DNA of 47,484 bases. It comes from Haemophilus parahaemolyticus. GTDB taxonomy: Bacteria; Pseudomonadota; Gammaproteobacteria; Enterobacterales; Pasteurellaceae. Of this stretch, positions 1 to 9,024 are shown one piece after another (position 1 is the first letter of the stretch; each line of letters starts with the position of its first letter). The stretch is taken from contig NZ_JAHAHT010000004.1 of NCBI RefSeq assembly GCF_018373095.1, positions 1 to 47,484 on the forward strand, written 5' to 3'. A program made the translations under genes and the position numbers. Below the pieces are notes generated by a model that had not been told where the DNA came from, ran no database searches, and worked only from the letters and a program-made list of their open reading frames with translations.

Positions 1-131
1 TATTAGCGTTGGAGGCGATAAAACGAAAACCTGTTTCAGAGAAATTTCAGCTACGTTTTCAACAGTTTGGAACGCTCTTTGTATTATCGCTGATGGCATT
101 TGCGTTCATCAATGATGTTATTCATTTTTAA
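1..131 (+). CDS. rseP: RseP site-2 protease, C-terminal end (partial)
   Basis: This is the last 42 codons of an open frame that enters from the left edge and is read from base 3. The peptide ends ...GTLFVLSLMAFAFINDVIHF, matching the final transmembrane helix and tail of RseP, the inner-membrane zinc protease that cleaves RseA to release sigma-E. RseP directly precedes bamA in E. coli and Haemophilus, and here bamA follows after 53 bases. The catalytic HEXXH motif and PDZ domains lie outside the window, so identification rests on the tail and gene order. Confidence 0.8.
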   Translation, partial: LALEAIKRKPVSEKFQLRFQQFGTLFVLSLMAFAFINDVIHF

Positions 132-140
132 ACAAGCGGT
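132..140 (+). other. Apl-type DNA uptake signal sequence (ACAAGCGGT)
   Basis: An exact ACAAGCGGT core lies directly after the rseP stop. This 9-mer is the uptake signal of the Actinobacillus/Mannheimia branch of Pasteurellaceae, recognised during competence. It recurs many times across the window on both strands, for example near 8563, 16425, 18108, 20474, 22592, 24352, 34913, 40465, 41202 and 47417, and sets the uptake dialect of this genome. Confidence 0.85.
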
Positions 141-184
141 GTAAATCGCTTACTCTTTTACAAAACTTTCATAGGATAATTTCA

Positions 185-2614
185 ATGAAAAAATTATTGC
201 TTTCTTCTCTTTTAATTGCCAATGGTGTGATGGCGGCTCCATTCGTAGTAAAAGATATTCGTGTTGATGGTGTACAACCTGAAACGGGTAAGGCAATCAT
301 CTCTTCTTTGCCTGTTCGCATAGGCCAAACTGCGACAGATGAAGATATTTCTAATGTGGTAAGAAGTTTATTCATTCAAAATCGTTACCAAGATATACGT
401 GCAACTCGTGAAGGCAATACACTTGTCATTAATGTTATTGAGCGTCCTCTTATTAATAAAGTTGATCTTGATGGAAACAGTGCAGTACCTAAAGATGCAT
501 TAGAGCAAAATTTAAAAGCTAATTTCATTACGAAAGGTGAAGTTTTTGATCCTCAAAAACTAGAAGCTTTTAAGCAAGGTTTAATTGAGCATTATCACTC
601 TATTGGCCGTTATACGACTACTATAGATACGTTAACAACAAAAGATGATAACGGCGGTATGAATATCAAATTAGAGATTAAAGAAAGTGATGTAGCTTAT
701 GTTAAGCATATTACTTTTGAAGGTAATCACGCATTTAATACAAAAGAACTGATTAAACAGCTAAATATTCAGCCTGATGTTTCTTGGTTCAACATTTTTG
801 CAAGTAGTAAATTTGAATCCCAAGAATACTCAAAAGATTTAGAGATTATCCGTGATTTCTATATGAATCGTGGATATGCAAAATTTGCTTTAACGGGAAC
901 AGATGTGAAATTTACTAATGATAAAAAAGAGGTAGATTTAATTTATCAGGTCTCAGAAGGCGAGCAATATAAAGTTAGTGATGTGCGTATTATTGGTAAT
1001 ACTGCTAACTTAGGAAGCCAATTAAATAGTTTTCTAAAAGATTATCAAACGGGGGAGCTTTTCCGTAAAGATGATTTACAAAAAATTGAAGAGGCTATTA
1101 AACAAAAGCTAGGTGAAAATGGTTTTGGTTCTGCTCAGGTAGAGATATATCCAAAATTTGATGAAGAAGCTAAAACCGTTCAAATAAGCTTTGTTGTTGA
1201 TGCCGGACCTCGGGTTTATGTACGCAAAATTCGTTTTGAAGGTAATAATATTACAGCTGACTCAACATTGCGTCGTGAAATGCGTCAGCAAGAAGGGGCT
1301 TGGTTATCTACAAGTGATGCTTCATTAGGTAAAGTTCGCTTAGAAAGAACAGGGTTCTATGAAAGCGTTGATATGCAGATGCCTCCAGTTCCTAACACTA
1401 CAGATCAGGTTGATTTGGTATACTCTATTAAAGAGCGCAATACAGGAAGCATCAACTTTGGTGTTGGTTATGGTACGGAAAGTGGTATCAGTTACCAAGC
1501 TGGTATCAAACAAGATAATTTCTTGGGAATGGGCTCTACGATTAGCTTAAACGGTACGCGTAATGACTATGGCACGAGTGTTGCTTTGGGTTATACCGAA
1601 CCGTATATAACAAAAGATGGTATAAGCTTAGGAGGAAATGTTTTCTTTGAAGATTATGATAACTCTAAAAATGATAATGTATCCTCTTACAAACGTCGTA
1701 GTTATGGTACTAATTTAAACTTGAGTTTTCCCGTTAATGAATATAATTCATACTATATCGGAGCAGGTTATACACATGATAGTTTAAGTAATGTGCAACG
1801 TGAGTTTACACGTGAAAAATATGCAACTTCAATGAAATTCCCTATTTCAACCGTCGATCCAACACGCTATGGTAAGATGAAAGCTGATGATTATGACTTC
1901 TCATTTGGATGGAACTACAACAGCTTAAACCGTGGTTATTTTCCAACAGATGGCGCCTCAGCTAATTTAGGTGGAAAAATCACGATACCTGGTTCAGATA
2001 ATAAATACTATCGTTTGAATGTTGATTTTGCGAAATATATTCCATTAAATCGTGAGCATAAATGGGTTATATCAACACGTGCGAATTTAGGTTATGCGAA
2101 TGGATTTAGTGGTAAAGAAGTACCTTTCTACCAGCTTTATACTGCTGGTGGTATTGGTTCTATTCGAGGATTTTCTTATGGGGCAATAGGTCCAAAAGCA
2201 TTGTATTATAATCGTAGTAGTGGGGTATTTAACTCTCCGAGTAATGATGTTATTGGCGGAGATGCAATGGCATCAGCAAGCCTTGAGTTAATTACACCAA
2301 CACCATTTATTGCTGATAAATTTCAGCATAATGTAAGAACATCATTATTTGTAGATGTGGCTACTGTATGGAATACAAAATGGAAGCAAGACACGGTGAT
2401 TGGTTATAATTCAAGTACTCATACCACCGTTACATTGAAAGATTTAGGTTTAGCTGATGCTAAAGATTGGAAACGTTATCGTGCTTCTGCGGGTCTTTCA
2501 TTCCAATGGATGTCGCCAATTGGACCTCTTACATTCTCATATGCGAAACCTCTTAAAAAATATGAGAATGATGATGTTGAGCAATTCCAATTTAACATCG
2601 GTAGCACGTTCTAA
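185..2614 (+). CDS. bamA: BamA outer-membrane protein assembly factor
   Basis: BamA is the central Omp85 subunit of the BAM complex, which folds beta-barrel proteins into the outer membrane. The 809 residues match the usual ~810. A signal peptide (MKKLLLSSLLIANGVMAA) is followed by five POTRA domains (about 20-420) that bind partners and nascent barrels. The 16-strand barrel (about 430-809) contains the GGIGSIRGF segment near 657-665, the conserved (V/I)RGF lid-loop motif, and the chain ends in phenylalanine as barrel proteins do. It sits in the classical rseP-bamA-skp-lpxD-fabZ-lpxA cluster, a sigma-E-linked envelope operon in enterics. Confidence 0.97.
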   Translation: MKKLLLSSLLIANGVMAAPFVVKDIRVDGVQPETGKAIISSLPVRIGQTATDEDISNVVRSLFIQNRYQDIRATREGNTLVINVIERPLINKVDLDGNSAVPKDALEQNLKANFITKGEVFDPQKLEAFKQGLIEHYHSIGRYTTTIDTLTTKDDNGGMNIKLEIKESDVAYVKHITFEGNHAFNTKELIKQLNIQPDVSWFNIFASSKFESQEYSKDLEIIRDFYMNRGYAKFALTGTDVKFTNDKKEVDLIYQVSEGEQYKVSDVRIIGNTANLGSQLNSFLKDYQTGELFRKDDLQKIEEAIKQKLGENGFGSAQVEIYPKFDEEAKTVQISFVVDAGPRVYVRKIRFEGNNITADSTLRREMRQQEGAWLSTSDASLGKVRLERTGFYESVDMQMPPVPNTTDQVDLVYSIKERNTGSINFGVGYGTESGISYQAGIKQDNFLGMGSTISLNGTRNDYGTSVALGYTEPYITKDGISLGGNVFFEDYDNSKNDNVSSYKRRSYGTNLNLSFPVNEYNSYYIGAGYTHDSLSNVQREFTREKYATSMKFPISTVDPTRYGKMKADDYDFSFGWNYNSLNRGYFPTDGASANLGGKITIPGSDNKYYRLNVDFAKYIPLNREHKWVISTRANLGYANGFSGKEVPFYQLYTAGGIGSIRGFSYGAIGPKALYYNRSSGVFNSPSNDVIGGDAMASASLELITPTPFIADKFQHNVRTSLFVDVATVWNTKWKQDTVIGYNSSTHTTVTLKDLGLADAKDWKRYRASAGLSFQWMSPIGPLTFSYAKPLKKYENDDVEQFQFNIGSTF

Positions 2615-2687
2615 TTTTTTAAGCAGTTGATTTTGTAAAAAACTTATAAAAGAAGCTGCTTTAATTTGTTTAATTTAAGGATAAAAA

Positions 2688-3458
2688 ATGAAAAAACTAT
2701 TTAAAATCAGTGCATTAAGCACTTTACTTGCCACTTCCGCTGTAGCGAATTCAGCAGATACTATCGGTTTTGTTGATCCAAACTACCTAATGCAGAACAA
2801 TCCTGTAATTATTGATGCTTCACTCAAATTTGAAAATTTTATGAAAGAAAATCAGGTTAAATTTGCAGATGAAGAGAAAAAATTAACAGAAGAAAATAAA
2901 CAGCTCACTGAAGAACGTAATCAGCTTAATGTTGATACTCAGAATATTCAAAAAGAGCAAGCAACACTTGAGGCTACTTTGAAAAAAGATGTTGCTCAAT
3001 TAGAGAAAGATGCACCGCGTTTACGTGCTAAAGAGATCCAAGCTCGCCAAGCGAAAATTGAAAGTAAAGCAAAAGCTTTTGAAAATAAAGTGGCTACTAT
3101 CCAAAAACGCGAACAAGAGTTTTTGAAAAAAGCCGAAGATTTCCAAAAACGCGCCGATGCTTTTCAGAAAAAAATTGAAGAAGCGAATAAAAATAATGGT
3201 GGCTTAAATCCTCAAGAAGCACAAAAATTAGCGATTGATGAAGTGAATGCAACCATAAAAGAAGTAGCGAAAGCAAAAGGCTATACCCTAATTCTTCAAC
3301 CACAAGTTGCACTTTATGCTGAAGATGAAAGCAAAGATATCACTGAAGCTGTGTTAGATGCAATTAAAGCAAAACATCCAGAAATTAAATTGCCAGAAAC
3401 ACCTAAAGCAAATGCAACAAAAACTGAGCAAACTAAACTAGAAGAAGCGAAAAAATAA
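2688..3458 (+). CDS. skp: Skp/OmpH periplasmic chaperone, unusually long
   Basis: Skp is a trimeric periplasmic holdase that keeps unfolded outer-membrane proteins soluble on the way to BamA, encoded just upstream. A signal peptide (about 1-22) precedes the conserved start ADTIGFVDPNYLM. There follows a long Lys/Glu/Ala-rich coiled coil (about 50-170) and the returning strand YTLILQPQVALYA near 205-217. The product is 256 residues, whereas E. coli Skp is about 160 and Haemophilus copies are about 200. The excess is heptad-like coil plus a Lys/Thr-rich C-terminal tail. The stop codon overlaps the lpxD start by one base (taATG), indicating translational coupling. Confidence 0.9.
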   Translation: MKKLFKISALSTLLATSAVANSADTIGFVDPNYLMQNNPVIIDASLKFENFMKENQVKFADEEKKLTEENKQLTEERNQLNVDTQNIQKEQATLEATLKKDVAQLEKDAPRLRAKEIQARQAKIESKAKAFENKVATIQKREQEFLKKAEDFQKRADAFQKKIEEANKNNGGLNPQEAQKLAIDEVNATIKEVAKAKGYTLILQPQVALYAEDESKDITEAVLDAIKAKHPEIKLPETPKANATKTEQTKLEEAKK

Positions 3459-4480
3459 TGGCTACTTTCCGTTTAATTGAATTAGCGGAGCATATTGGTG
3501 GTACTGTCAGAGGTAGCACCGATTTGCCTATTCAAAGCATTGGCACTTTAGATAAGGCAAATGGCTCGCAAATTACCTTTATTTCTAATGCAAAATATCG
3601 CGAAAATTTAACCGCTTGCCAAGCGGGAGCGATTATTGTAACAGAAGATGATGTTCCGTTTTGTCGAGAAGATCAAAATATTGTGATCGTCGTGAATCCT
3701 TATTTAGCTTACGCCTTACTCGCTCAATATATGGATAGCACACCAAAAGCCGCAACCGATATTCATCCAAGTGCAGTTATTTCGCCTGAAGCAAAATTAG
3801 GGCAAAATGTGTCGATTGGTGCGAATACGGTCATTGAAGCTGGTGCGGAGCTTGATGATGATGTGGTTATCGGTGCAGGTTGTTTTATTGGTCAAAATAG
3901 TCAGATTGGTAAAGGTACACAGCTTTGGGCAAATGTTTCTGTTTATCATCAAGTTAAAATTGGTGAGCATTGCCTAATTCAGTCTTCAGCTGTGATTGGC
4001 TCAGATGGTTTCGGTTATGCTAATGATAAAGGGCAATGGATAAAGATCCCACAAACTGGTGGTGTCATTATTGGTAACCGTGTGGAAATAGGGGCTTGTA
4101 CTTGTATTGACCGTGGTGCTCTCGATCCAACGGTAATTGAAGATAATGTCATTATTGACAATCTCTGCCAAATTGCTCATAACGTTCATATTGGTTATGG
4201 CACTGCGGTTGCAGGTGGTGTTATTATGGCAGGAAGTTTGAGGGTTGGGCGTTTCTGCCAAATTGGCGGTGCAAGCGTATTGAATGGGCATATGGAAATC
4301 TGTGATGGTGCAATTATCACAGGGATGAGTATGATTATGAAGCCAATTACTGAAAAAGGCATTTATTCATCAGGTATTCCAGCTCAAGCTAACAAGCAGT
4401 GGCGTAAAACAGCAGCTTTAACGATGAATATTGATAAGATCAATGAGCGTGTTAAAGAATTAGAAAAAAAACTAGCGTAA
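3458..4480 (+). CDS. lpxD: LpxD UDP-3-O-(3-hydroxyacyl)glucosamine N-acyltransferase
   Basis: LpxD transfers a 3-hydroxyacyl chain from acyl-ACP to the 2-amino group of the UDP-glucosamine lipid A precursor, the third step of lipid A synthesis. The 340 residues match the family (about 341). An N-terminal uridine-binding domain (1-100) is followed by a left-handed beta helix of hexapeptide repeats (about 105-305). The segment NLCQIAHNVHIGYG carries the catalytic-histidine region, and a C-terminal helix (about 310-340) binds acyl-ACP. It overlaps skp by one base and is followed after 40 bases by fabZ. Confidence 0.97.
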   Translation: MATFRLIELAEHIGGTVRGSTDLPIQSIGTLDKANGSQITFISNAKYRENLTACQAGAIIVTEDDVPFCREDQNIVIVVNPYLAYALLAQYMDSTPKAATDIHPSAVISPEAKLGQNVSIGANTVIEAGAELDDDVVIGAGCFIGQNSQIGKGTQLWANVSVYHQVKIGEHCLIQSSAVIGSDGFGYANDKGQWIKIPQTGGVIIGNRVEIGACTCIDRGALDPTVIEDNVIIDNLCQIAHNVHIGYGTAVAGGVIMAGSLRVGRFCQIGGASVLNGHMEICDGAIITGMSMIMKPITEKGIYSSGIPAQANKQWRKTAALTMNIDKINERVKELEKKLA

Positions 4481-4520
4481 TAAACTGAATTTAATCAAAT
4501 TGATAGAGGTCTTTTAAATA

Positions 4521-4985
4521 ATGACAATTGAAATTCAAGAAAATATAGAACCCAAGGTAATTGAAGTTACGGAAATTATGGATATGCTACCGCATCGCTA
4601 TCCATTCCTTTTAGTGGATCGTGTAACAGACTATAAAGAAGGCAAATGGTTAAGAGCGGTAAAAAATGTGAGCGTAAATGAACCTTGCTTTACGGGGCAT
4701 TTCCCACAAAAACCCATTTTCCCTGGCGTATTAATTTTAGAAGCAATGGCCCAAGCTACAGGTATTCTTGCTGTTGCAAGCTATGGTAAAATGAAAGAGG
4801 GCGAACTTTATTATTTTGCAGCAATTGACAATGCTCGCTTTAAACGCCCTGTTGTGCCAGGCGATCAATTAGTTTTAGAAGTTGAATTTCTAACAGAAAA
4901 ACGTGGTATTACCAAATTCACAGGTAAAGCCTATGTAGATGGTAAGCTAGTTTGCGAAGCAGACTTAATGTGTGCCAGAAAATAA
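4521..4985 (+). CDS. fabZ: FabZ (3R)-hydroxyacyl-ACP dehydratase
   Basis: FabZ dehydrates 3-hydroxyacyl-ACP in fatty acid elongation and competes with LpxA/LpxD for the hydroxyacyl-ACP pool. That makes its place between those two genes functionally meaningful. It is a 154-residue hot-dog-fold protein with the family signatures MLPHRYPFLLVDRV (22-35) and GHFPQKPIFPGVLILEAMAQ (59-78). These contain the catalytic His60 and Glu74. Spacing to lpxA is 26 bases, so one transcript is likely. Confidence 0.97.
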   Translation: MTIEIQENIEPKVIEVTEIMDMLPHRYPFLLVDRVTDYKEGKWLRAVKNVSVNEPCFTGHFPQKPIFPGVLILEAMAQATGILAVASYGKMKEGELYYFAAIDNARFKRPVVPGDQLVLEVEFLTEKRGITKFTGKAYVDGKLVCEADLMCARK

Positions 4986-5011
4986 CCCAAATTAGGAAGG
5001 GGAAGTGTATT

Positions 5012-5806
5012 ATGCGTTTTATTGATTCAACCGCAAAAATCAGCCCATTAGCGATTGTAGAAGAAGGGGCTCAAATTGGAGCTCACGTTGAAATTGGTCC
5101 ATTTTCTGTTCTCGGTAAAGACGTGAAAATTGGAGCGAGAACTAAAATTCATTCGCACGTGGTTATTAATGGTATTACTGAAATTGGTGAAGATAACCAT
5201 ATTTTCCAATTCGCAAGCATTGGTGAAATCAACCAAGATTTAAAATATCAGGGTGAACCAACGAAAACGATTATTGGTGATCGTAATCGTATTCGTGAGA
5301 GTGTGACTATTCACCGTGGCACAGTACAAGGTGGTGGAGTGACTCGTGTAGGAAATGATAATTTATTTATGATTAACTGCCACATTGCACACGATTGTAG
5401 CATTGGTAACCGCTGCATTATCGCAAATAACGGTACACTTGCAGGTCATGTGACTTTAGATGATTTTGTGATTGTTGGTGGGATGTCGGCTATTCATCAA
5501 TTTGCTGTGATTGGTTCGCACGTAATGCTTGGTGGTGGTTCTATGGTGAGCCAAGATGTACCCCCTTATGTGATGGCACAAGGCAATCACGCTCGCCCAT
5601 TCGGTATTAACTTTGAGGGCTTAAAGCGTCGCGGCTTTGATAAACCTGCAATGCACGCTATTCGTGCTGCTTATAAGTTAATCTACACTTCAAATAAGAC
5701 AGTAGAAGAAATTTTACCAGAATTAGAAGAAATGGCGTTAAAAGAGCCAGTGGTTGCGGTTTATCTTGATTTCTTTAAGCGTTCAACGCGCGGTATTATT
5801 CGTTAA
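5012..5806 (+). CDS. lpxA: LpxA acyl-ACP--UDP-GlcNAc O-acyltransferase
   Basis: LpxA catalyses the first step of lipid A synthesis, moving a 3-hydroxyacyl chain to the 3-OH of UDP-GlcNAc. The protein is 264 residues (E. coli 262). It has hexapeptide repeats forming a left-handed beta helix, the active-site segment MINCHIAHDCSIGNRC with His127 equivalent to the catalytic histidine, and a helical C-terminus from about 200. I place the start at MRFIDSTAKISP, preceded by aGGAAGGGGA. A longer frame from 4952 overlaps fabZ and adds 20 residues absent from the family. The operon ends here: a strong terminator follows and lpxB, the usual next gene, is absent. Confidence 0.96.
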   Translation: MRFIDSTAKISPLAIVEEGAQIGAHVEIGPFSVLGKDVKIGARTKIHSHVVINGITEIGEDNHIFQFASIGEINQDLKYQGEPTKTIIGDRNRIRESVTIHRGTVQGGGVTRVGNDNLFMINCHIAHDCSIGNRCIIANNGTLAGHVTLDDFVIVGGMSAIHQFAVIGSHVMLGGGSMVSQDVPPYVMAQGNHARPFGINFEGLKRRGFDKPAMHAIRAAYKLIYTSNKTVEEILPELEEMALKEPVVAVYLDFFKRSTRGIIR

Positions 5807-5825
5807 TTTTTAGTGTGTTTTATCA

Positions 5826-5862
5826 GGTTTACCCTGTTGTTTAACAGGGTAAACTTGTTTTA
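5826..5862 (+). terminator. Rho-independent terminator after lpxA
   Basis: A perfect 12-base-pair stem (GTTTACCCTGTT at 5827-5838 with AACAGGGTAAAC at 5843-5854) has a four-base loop and is followed by ttgtttt. It closes the bamA-lpxA operon and separates it from the transporter gene. Confidence 0.9.
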
Positions 5863-5879
5863 GGAGATTTTATTTTTTT

Positions 5880-7235
5880 ATGTCTAATCACGAAGAACGA
5901 CAGTCTTGGTCGAGCCGATTAGCTTATGTAATGACCGTTGCAGGAGCAACTGTCGGTTTCGGTGCTACGTGGCGTTTTCCCTATCTAGTAGGTGAAAATG
6001 GCGGTGGTGCTTATGTTTTCTTATTCTGTGTTGCAATGATTGTGATCGGTATTCCGATGATCTTGGTTGAGAATATTATTGGTCGCCGAATGAAAGTGAA
6101 TGCGATAGATGCGTTTAGCGGTTATGCAAATGGTAAAAAAATTGCCGCAGGTTGGAAAATTTTAGGTTACACTGGTTTGCTCGGGGCTTTCGGGATTCTT
6201 GCTTATTATATGGTGCTTGGTGGCTGGGTGATAGAATATATCAGCAGTCTTTTAACAGGTAAACTAGATTTTTCTCAGCCACTTAATGTGGAATACACTT
6301 CATCTTTTTTGAAAGAGAATATCCATGACAATCCGTGGGGAATTATTGCCTACACATTTCTTTTCGTTATCGTAAACTACTTTATTCTAGTGAAAGGGAT
6401 CGTAGATGGTATTGAACGTTCTGTTAAATATTTAATGCCAATTCTCTTTTTATTCTTGCTTGTGATGGTGATTCGTAACGTAACCTTGCCTGGTGCAATG
6501 GAAGGGATTTCATTCTACTTAATGCCAGATTTTTCTAAAATCACCCCACAACTATTTGTTTTTGTGCTAGGTCAAGTATTCTTTGCATTAAGTCTAGGTT
6601 TCGGTGTGTTAATTACACTTTCAAGCTACTTAGACAAAAATGAAAACCTAGTAAAAACTGCCGCCATTACAGGTGTTATGAATACCATCATTGCAGTACT
6701 TGCAGGCTTTATGATTTTCCCATCGCTATTTAGCTTTGGCGTGCCGACTAATTCTGGTCCAACCCTTGTGTTCCAAAGCTTACCTATCGTATTCTCAAAT
6801 ATGTGGGGTGGAACGCTCTTTGCGATTATTTTTTTTGGTTTGTTAGTGGTTGCTGCATTAACTACATCATTAACAATTTATGAAGTGATTATTACCGCTT
6901 TACAAGAAAAAACGAAAATGGGACGTAAAAAAGCGATTGCAGTTACATTAGCCGTTATTTTCATCTTAGGAAATATTCCATCTGTATTAGGCGATAATCT
7001 TTGGAACGACGTCACCATTATGGGTAAAAGCATTTTTGATGCTTTTGACTACATTAGCGGTAATATTCTCTTTATTTTAACCGCATTAGGTAGTGCTATT
7101 TTCGTTGGTTTTGTCTTAAAAGAAGAGGCTAAAGAAGAATTAGGGGCAGGAAAAATGTTTACCGATCTTTGGTTTAATTACGTAAGATTTGTGATCCCAG
7201 TGATTATTCTTGTAATTTTCTTTAATTCGCTATAA
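5880..7235 (+). CDS. Sodium-dependent transporter, NSS/SNF family
   Basis: This is a 451-residue polytopic membrane protein with the neurotransmitter:sodium symporter signature near the N-terminus (RLAYVMTVAGATVGFGATWRF, 15-35, around the unwound first helix). About eleven hydrophobic segments follow. Bacterial NSS proteins of this size (LeuT, MhsT, TnaT) import amino acids with sodium; the substrate cannot be read from sequence. A purine-rich AGGAG lies 13 bases upstream of the start, a long spacing. It stands alone between two terminators in the position where lpxB is found in relatives. Confidence 0.88.
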   Translation: MSNHEERQSWSSRLAYVMTVAGATVGFGATWRFPYLVGENGGGAYVFLFCVAMIVIGIPMILVENIIGRRMKVNAIDAFSGYANGKKIAAGWKILGYTGLLGAFGILAYYMVLGGWVIEYISSLLTGKLDFSQPLNVEYTSSFLKENIHDNPWGIIAYTFLFVIVNYFILVKGIVDGIERSVKYLMPILFLFLLVMVIRNVTLPGAMEGISFYLMPDFSKITPQLFVFVLGQVFFALSLGFGVLITLSSYLDKNENLVKTAAITGVMNTIIAVLAGFMIFPSLFSFGVPTNSGPTLVFQSLPIVFSNMWGGTLFAIIFFGLLVVAALTTSLTIYEVIITALQEKTKMGRKKAIAVTLAVIFILGNIPSVLGDNLWNDVTIMGKSIFDAFDYISGNILFILTALGSAIFVGFVLKEEAKEELGAGKMFTDLWFNYVRFVIPVIILVIFFNSL

Positions 7236-7245
7236 TTATGAATTT

Positions 7246-7290
7246 CTGGGGCTAATGGCTAAGTATTTTGGTATTAAGCCCCTTAATTAT
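7246..7290. terminator. Bidirectional terminator between transporter and rdgC
   Basis: GGGGCT at 7248-7253 pairs with AGCCCC at 7277-7282, with adjoining AAT/ATT extending the stem around one bulge. AT-rich tracts flank both sides. It lies between two converging genes and could serve both. Confidence 0.65.
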
Positions 7291-7303
7291 TTCCTAAGCT
7301 TGA

Positions 7304-8209
7304 TTAAATCCGCTCTTCAATGCCACCGAATTCTTTAATGATTTTTTGGGTAAAGTGTTTTAATTCTTCGGTCATCAACAAGAAATCAGCATCGAAACGC
7401 TGAGCAATATCTTCTTTTAAAATATCATCATTTTTCTCATGAATTTCATCAGCAAATTTAAGGCGAGAAATAACCGCTTCTTCATTCAACACGCAAGAAA
7501 AATGATTTTCCCAGTCGATTGCAATTTTGGTCACAAATTTACCCGCTTGTAAGTGTGGGGTAATTTCCTCGCTTTCAAGCAGCTGATTTTTACAACGAAT
7601 TATGCTACCACTTTCAAAAGATTTTAACTCGGCTTCTTCCAACAAATTTAACCATGCAGGCGTATAACCTTTTGCTACCCAGTCAGTCATGGCTTTATAA
7701 GGCGGAATAACAAAAGAAATTGGCACAACTGGCAACGAACCTAAGGTTTTACGCAGCAATGCAAGCGTATCTTCCGCTCGTTTACTTGAGCCCGTATTAA
7801 CGTAAATTAATTGAGCATCTAAATCCAACCAAATTGCAATGAATTGATGTTTGCTAAAGGCTCGCGGTAACAATATGGAAATAACCTGATCTTTAACCGC
7901 TTGCTTCTCTGTTTTTTTGAGTTTACGAGCCTCTTTTTCCTCTAATTCTACGATGCGTTTTTCCGTCTCTTGTTTCACTACATTTGCAGGCAAAAGTTTG
8001 TTTTCCTGATGAGAAACTAGCAGAAATTGCTTACTTTGTGAAAAGAAAAGTTGATCAGAACTTGCAAGCGGTTGGCTCCAGCCAAATTTGCTTATATCGT
8101 GTGCCTCGCAAGGTGTGAAGCGATTTTCAGTTAATTGCTCATTAAGTGTTTGTTCATCTAGCATTAACTTGCTAGTGAGACGATAAATCATCACATTTTT
8201 AAACCACAT
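7304..8209 (-). CDS. rdgC: RdgC recombination-associated protein
   Basis: RdgC is a ring-forming, non-specific DNA-binding protein that restrains RecA-promoted recombination; in Neisseria it also affects pilin variation. The 301 residues match the family (E. coli 303) from the conserved start MWFKNVMIYRL through the C-terminal helical part ending EFGGIEERI. It lies 17 bases downstream of the methyltransferase gene, so the two are probably cotranscribed. Confidence 0.95.
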   Translation of the reverse strand: MWFKNVMIYRLTSKLMLDEQTLNEQLTENRFTPCEAHDISKFGWSQPLASSDQLFFSQSKQFLLVSHQENKLLPANVVKQETEKRIVELEEKEARKLKKTEKQAVKDQVISILLPRAFSKHQFIAIWLDLDAQLIYVNTGSSKRAEDTLALLRKTLGSLPVVPISFVIPPYKAMTDWVAKGYTPAWLNLLEEAELKSFESGSIIRCKNQLLESEEITPHLQAGKFVTKIAIDWENHFSCVLNEEAVISRLKFADEIHEKNDDILKEDIAQRFDADFLLMTEELKHFTQKIIKEFGGIEERI

Positions 8210-8226
8210 AGATTATCCTTAATAAA

Positions 8227-8985
8227 TTATTTCAATTTTTTAACCGCTTTCACAAACAATAGTGGTGGTCGGTGTTGTAAATCTTTAAATTCATTATGCC
8301 ATTCGGGCTTGTTGGCAAGCATCGGTTCTTCCACTTGAGTAATTTCAAAATCTGCTTGAATAAGTTGATTAAAAATCGTTGCCATCGTACGGTGAAAGGT
8401 TTTGAATGATTGCTGAAACCAGCTGCGATCTCGTTCACCTTCATCGCGATAATAATTCAAGCGATAAGCCACTTGCTTCTTTTGCTCATTCTTTTCCCAT
8501 CGATAGCCATTACGATAGCAGGTCACAATCGGATGCTCTTGCGAAAAAATTAGTGTGCCACAAGCGGTCATTTTTGAAGATATTTTTACGAGTAAATCGG
8601 CAAAATCTTCAATATAATGAAATGCGAAAGAGCTTACAACCACATTGAAATCCTGTTCAGGCATTTGATCAAGTGCTTCCATTGGTGAGCAGAAAAGGAC
8701 AAAATCCCGCCCTTTTTGCCAATGCTTAGTAAGATCTTCTTCCGCTTTTTTAAGCATCAACTCCGATAAATCTAAGCCAACAACTTTACTCGCACCTTGT
8801 GCTAAATAATAGGTAAGATGTTCACCCATTCCACAACCTAAATCGAGCACTTTTTTGCCTTTGAGTTCAGGTAGCATTGCAAACATCGTTGGTTTCTCTA
8901 CCATTTCATTCATACTGATGGGATTGTGCCGAAGCTGTTGGTAGCGTTTAAAAAATATGGGGGTATCATAAATGCTTTTTTTCAA
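8227..8985 (-). CDS. Class I SAM-dependent methyltransferase
   Basis: The product is 252 residues with a Rossmann-type methyltransferase domain. Motif I is VLDLGCGMGEH (about 45-55), the acidic end of strand 2 is VVGLDLSE (about 68-75), and a motif IV-like FNVVVSSFAFHY follows near 118-129. It resembles the UbiE/SmtA-like small-molecule or tRNA methyltransferases called only 'class I methyltransferase' in Pasteurellaceae. The substrate is not evident. It starts 39 bases downstream of the antiporter stop on the same strand. Confidence 0.85.
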   Translation of the reverse strand: MKKSIYDTPIFFKRYQQLRHNPISMNEMVEKPTMFAMLPELKGKKVLDLGCGMGEHLTYYLAQGASKVVGLDLSELMLKKAEEDLTKHWQKGRDFVLFCSPMEALDQMPEQDFNVVVSSFAFHYIEDFADLLVKISSKMTACGTLIFSQEHPIVTCYRNGYRWEKNEQKKQVAYRLNYYRDEGERDRSWFQQSFKTFHRTMATIFNQLIQADFEITQVEEPMLANKPEWHNEFKDLQHRPPLLFVKAVKKLK

Positions 8986-9024
8986 ATTTGCCTCATCTCT
9001 AGAACCGCTTATACCATAATAAAA

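Noticed and set aside
3608..3628. Facing partial uptake cores inside lpxD (accgcttg..caagcggg)
   Set aside because: One arm has a mismatch in the core and the site is in a conserved coding region; not noteworthy beyond general uptake-signal density.
4952..5011. Longer lpxA start
   Set aside because: The extra 20 residues overlap fabZ and are not in the LpxA family; a good RBS precedes 5012.
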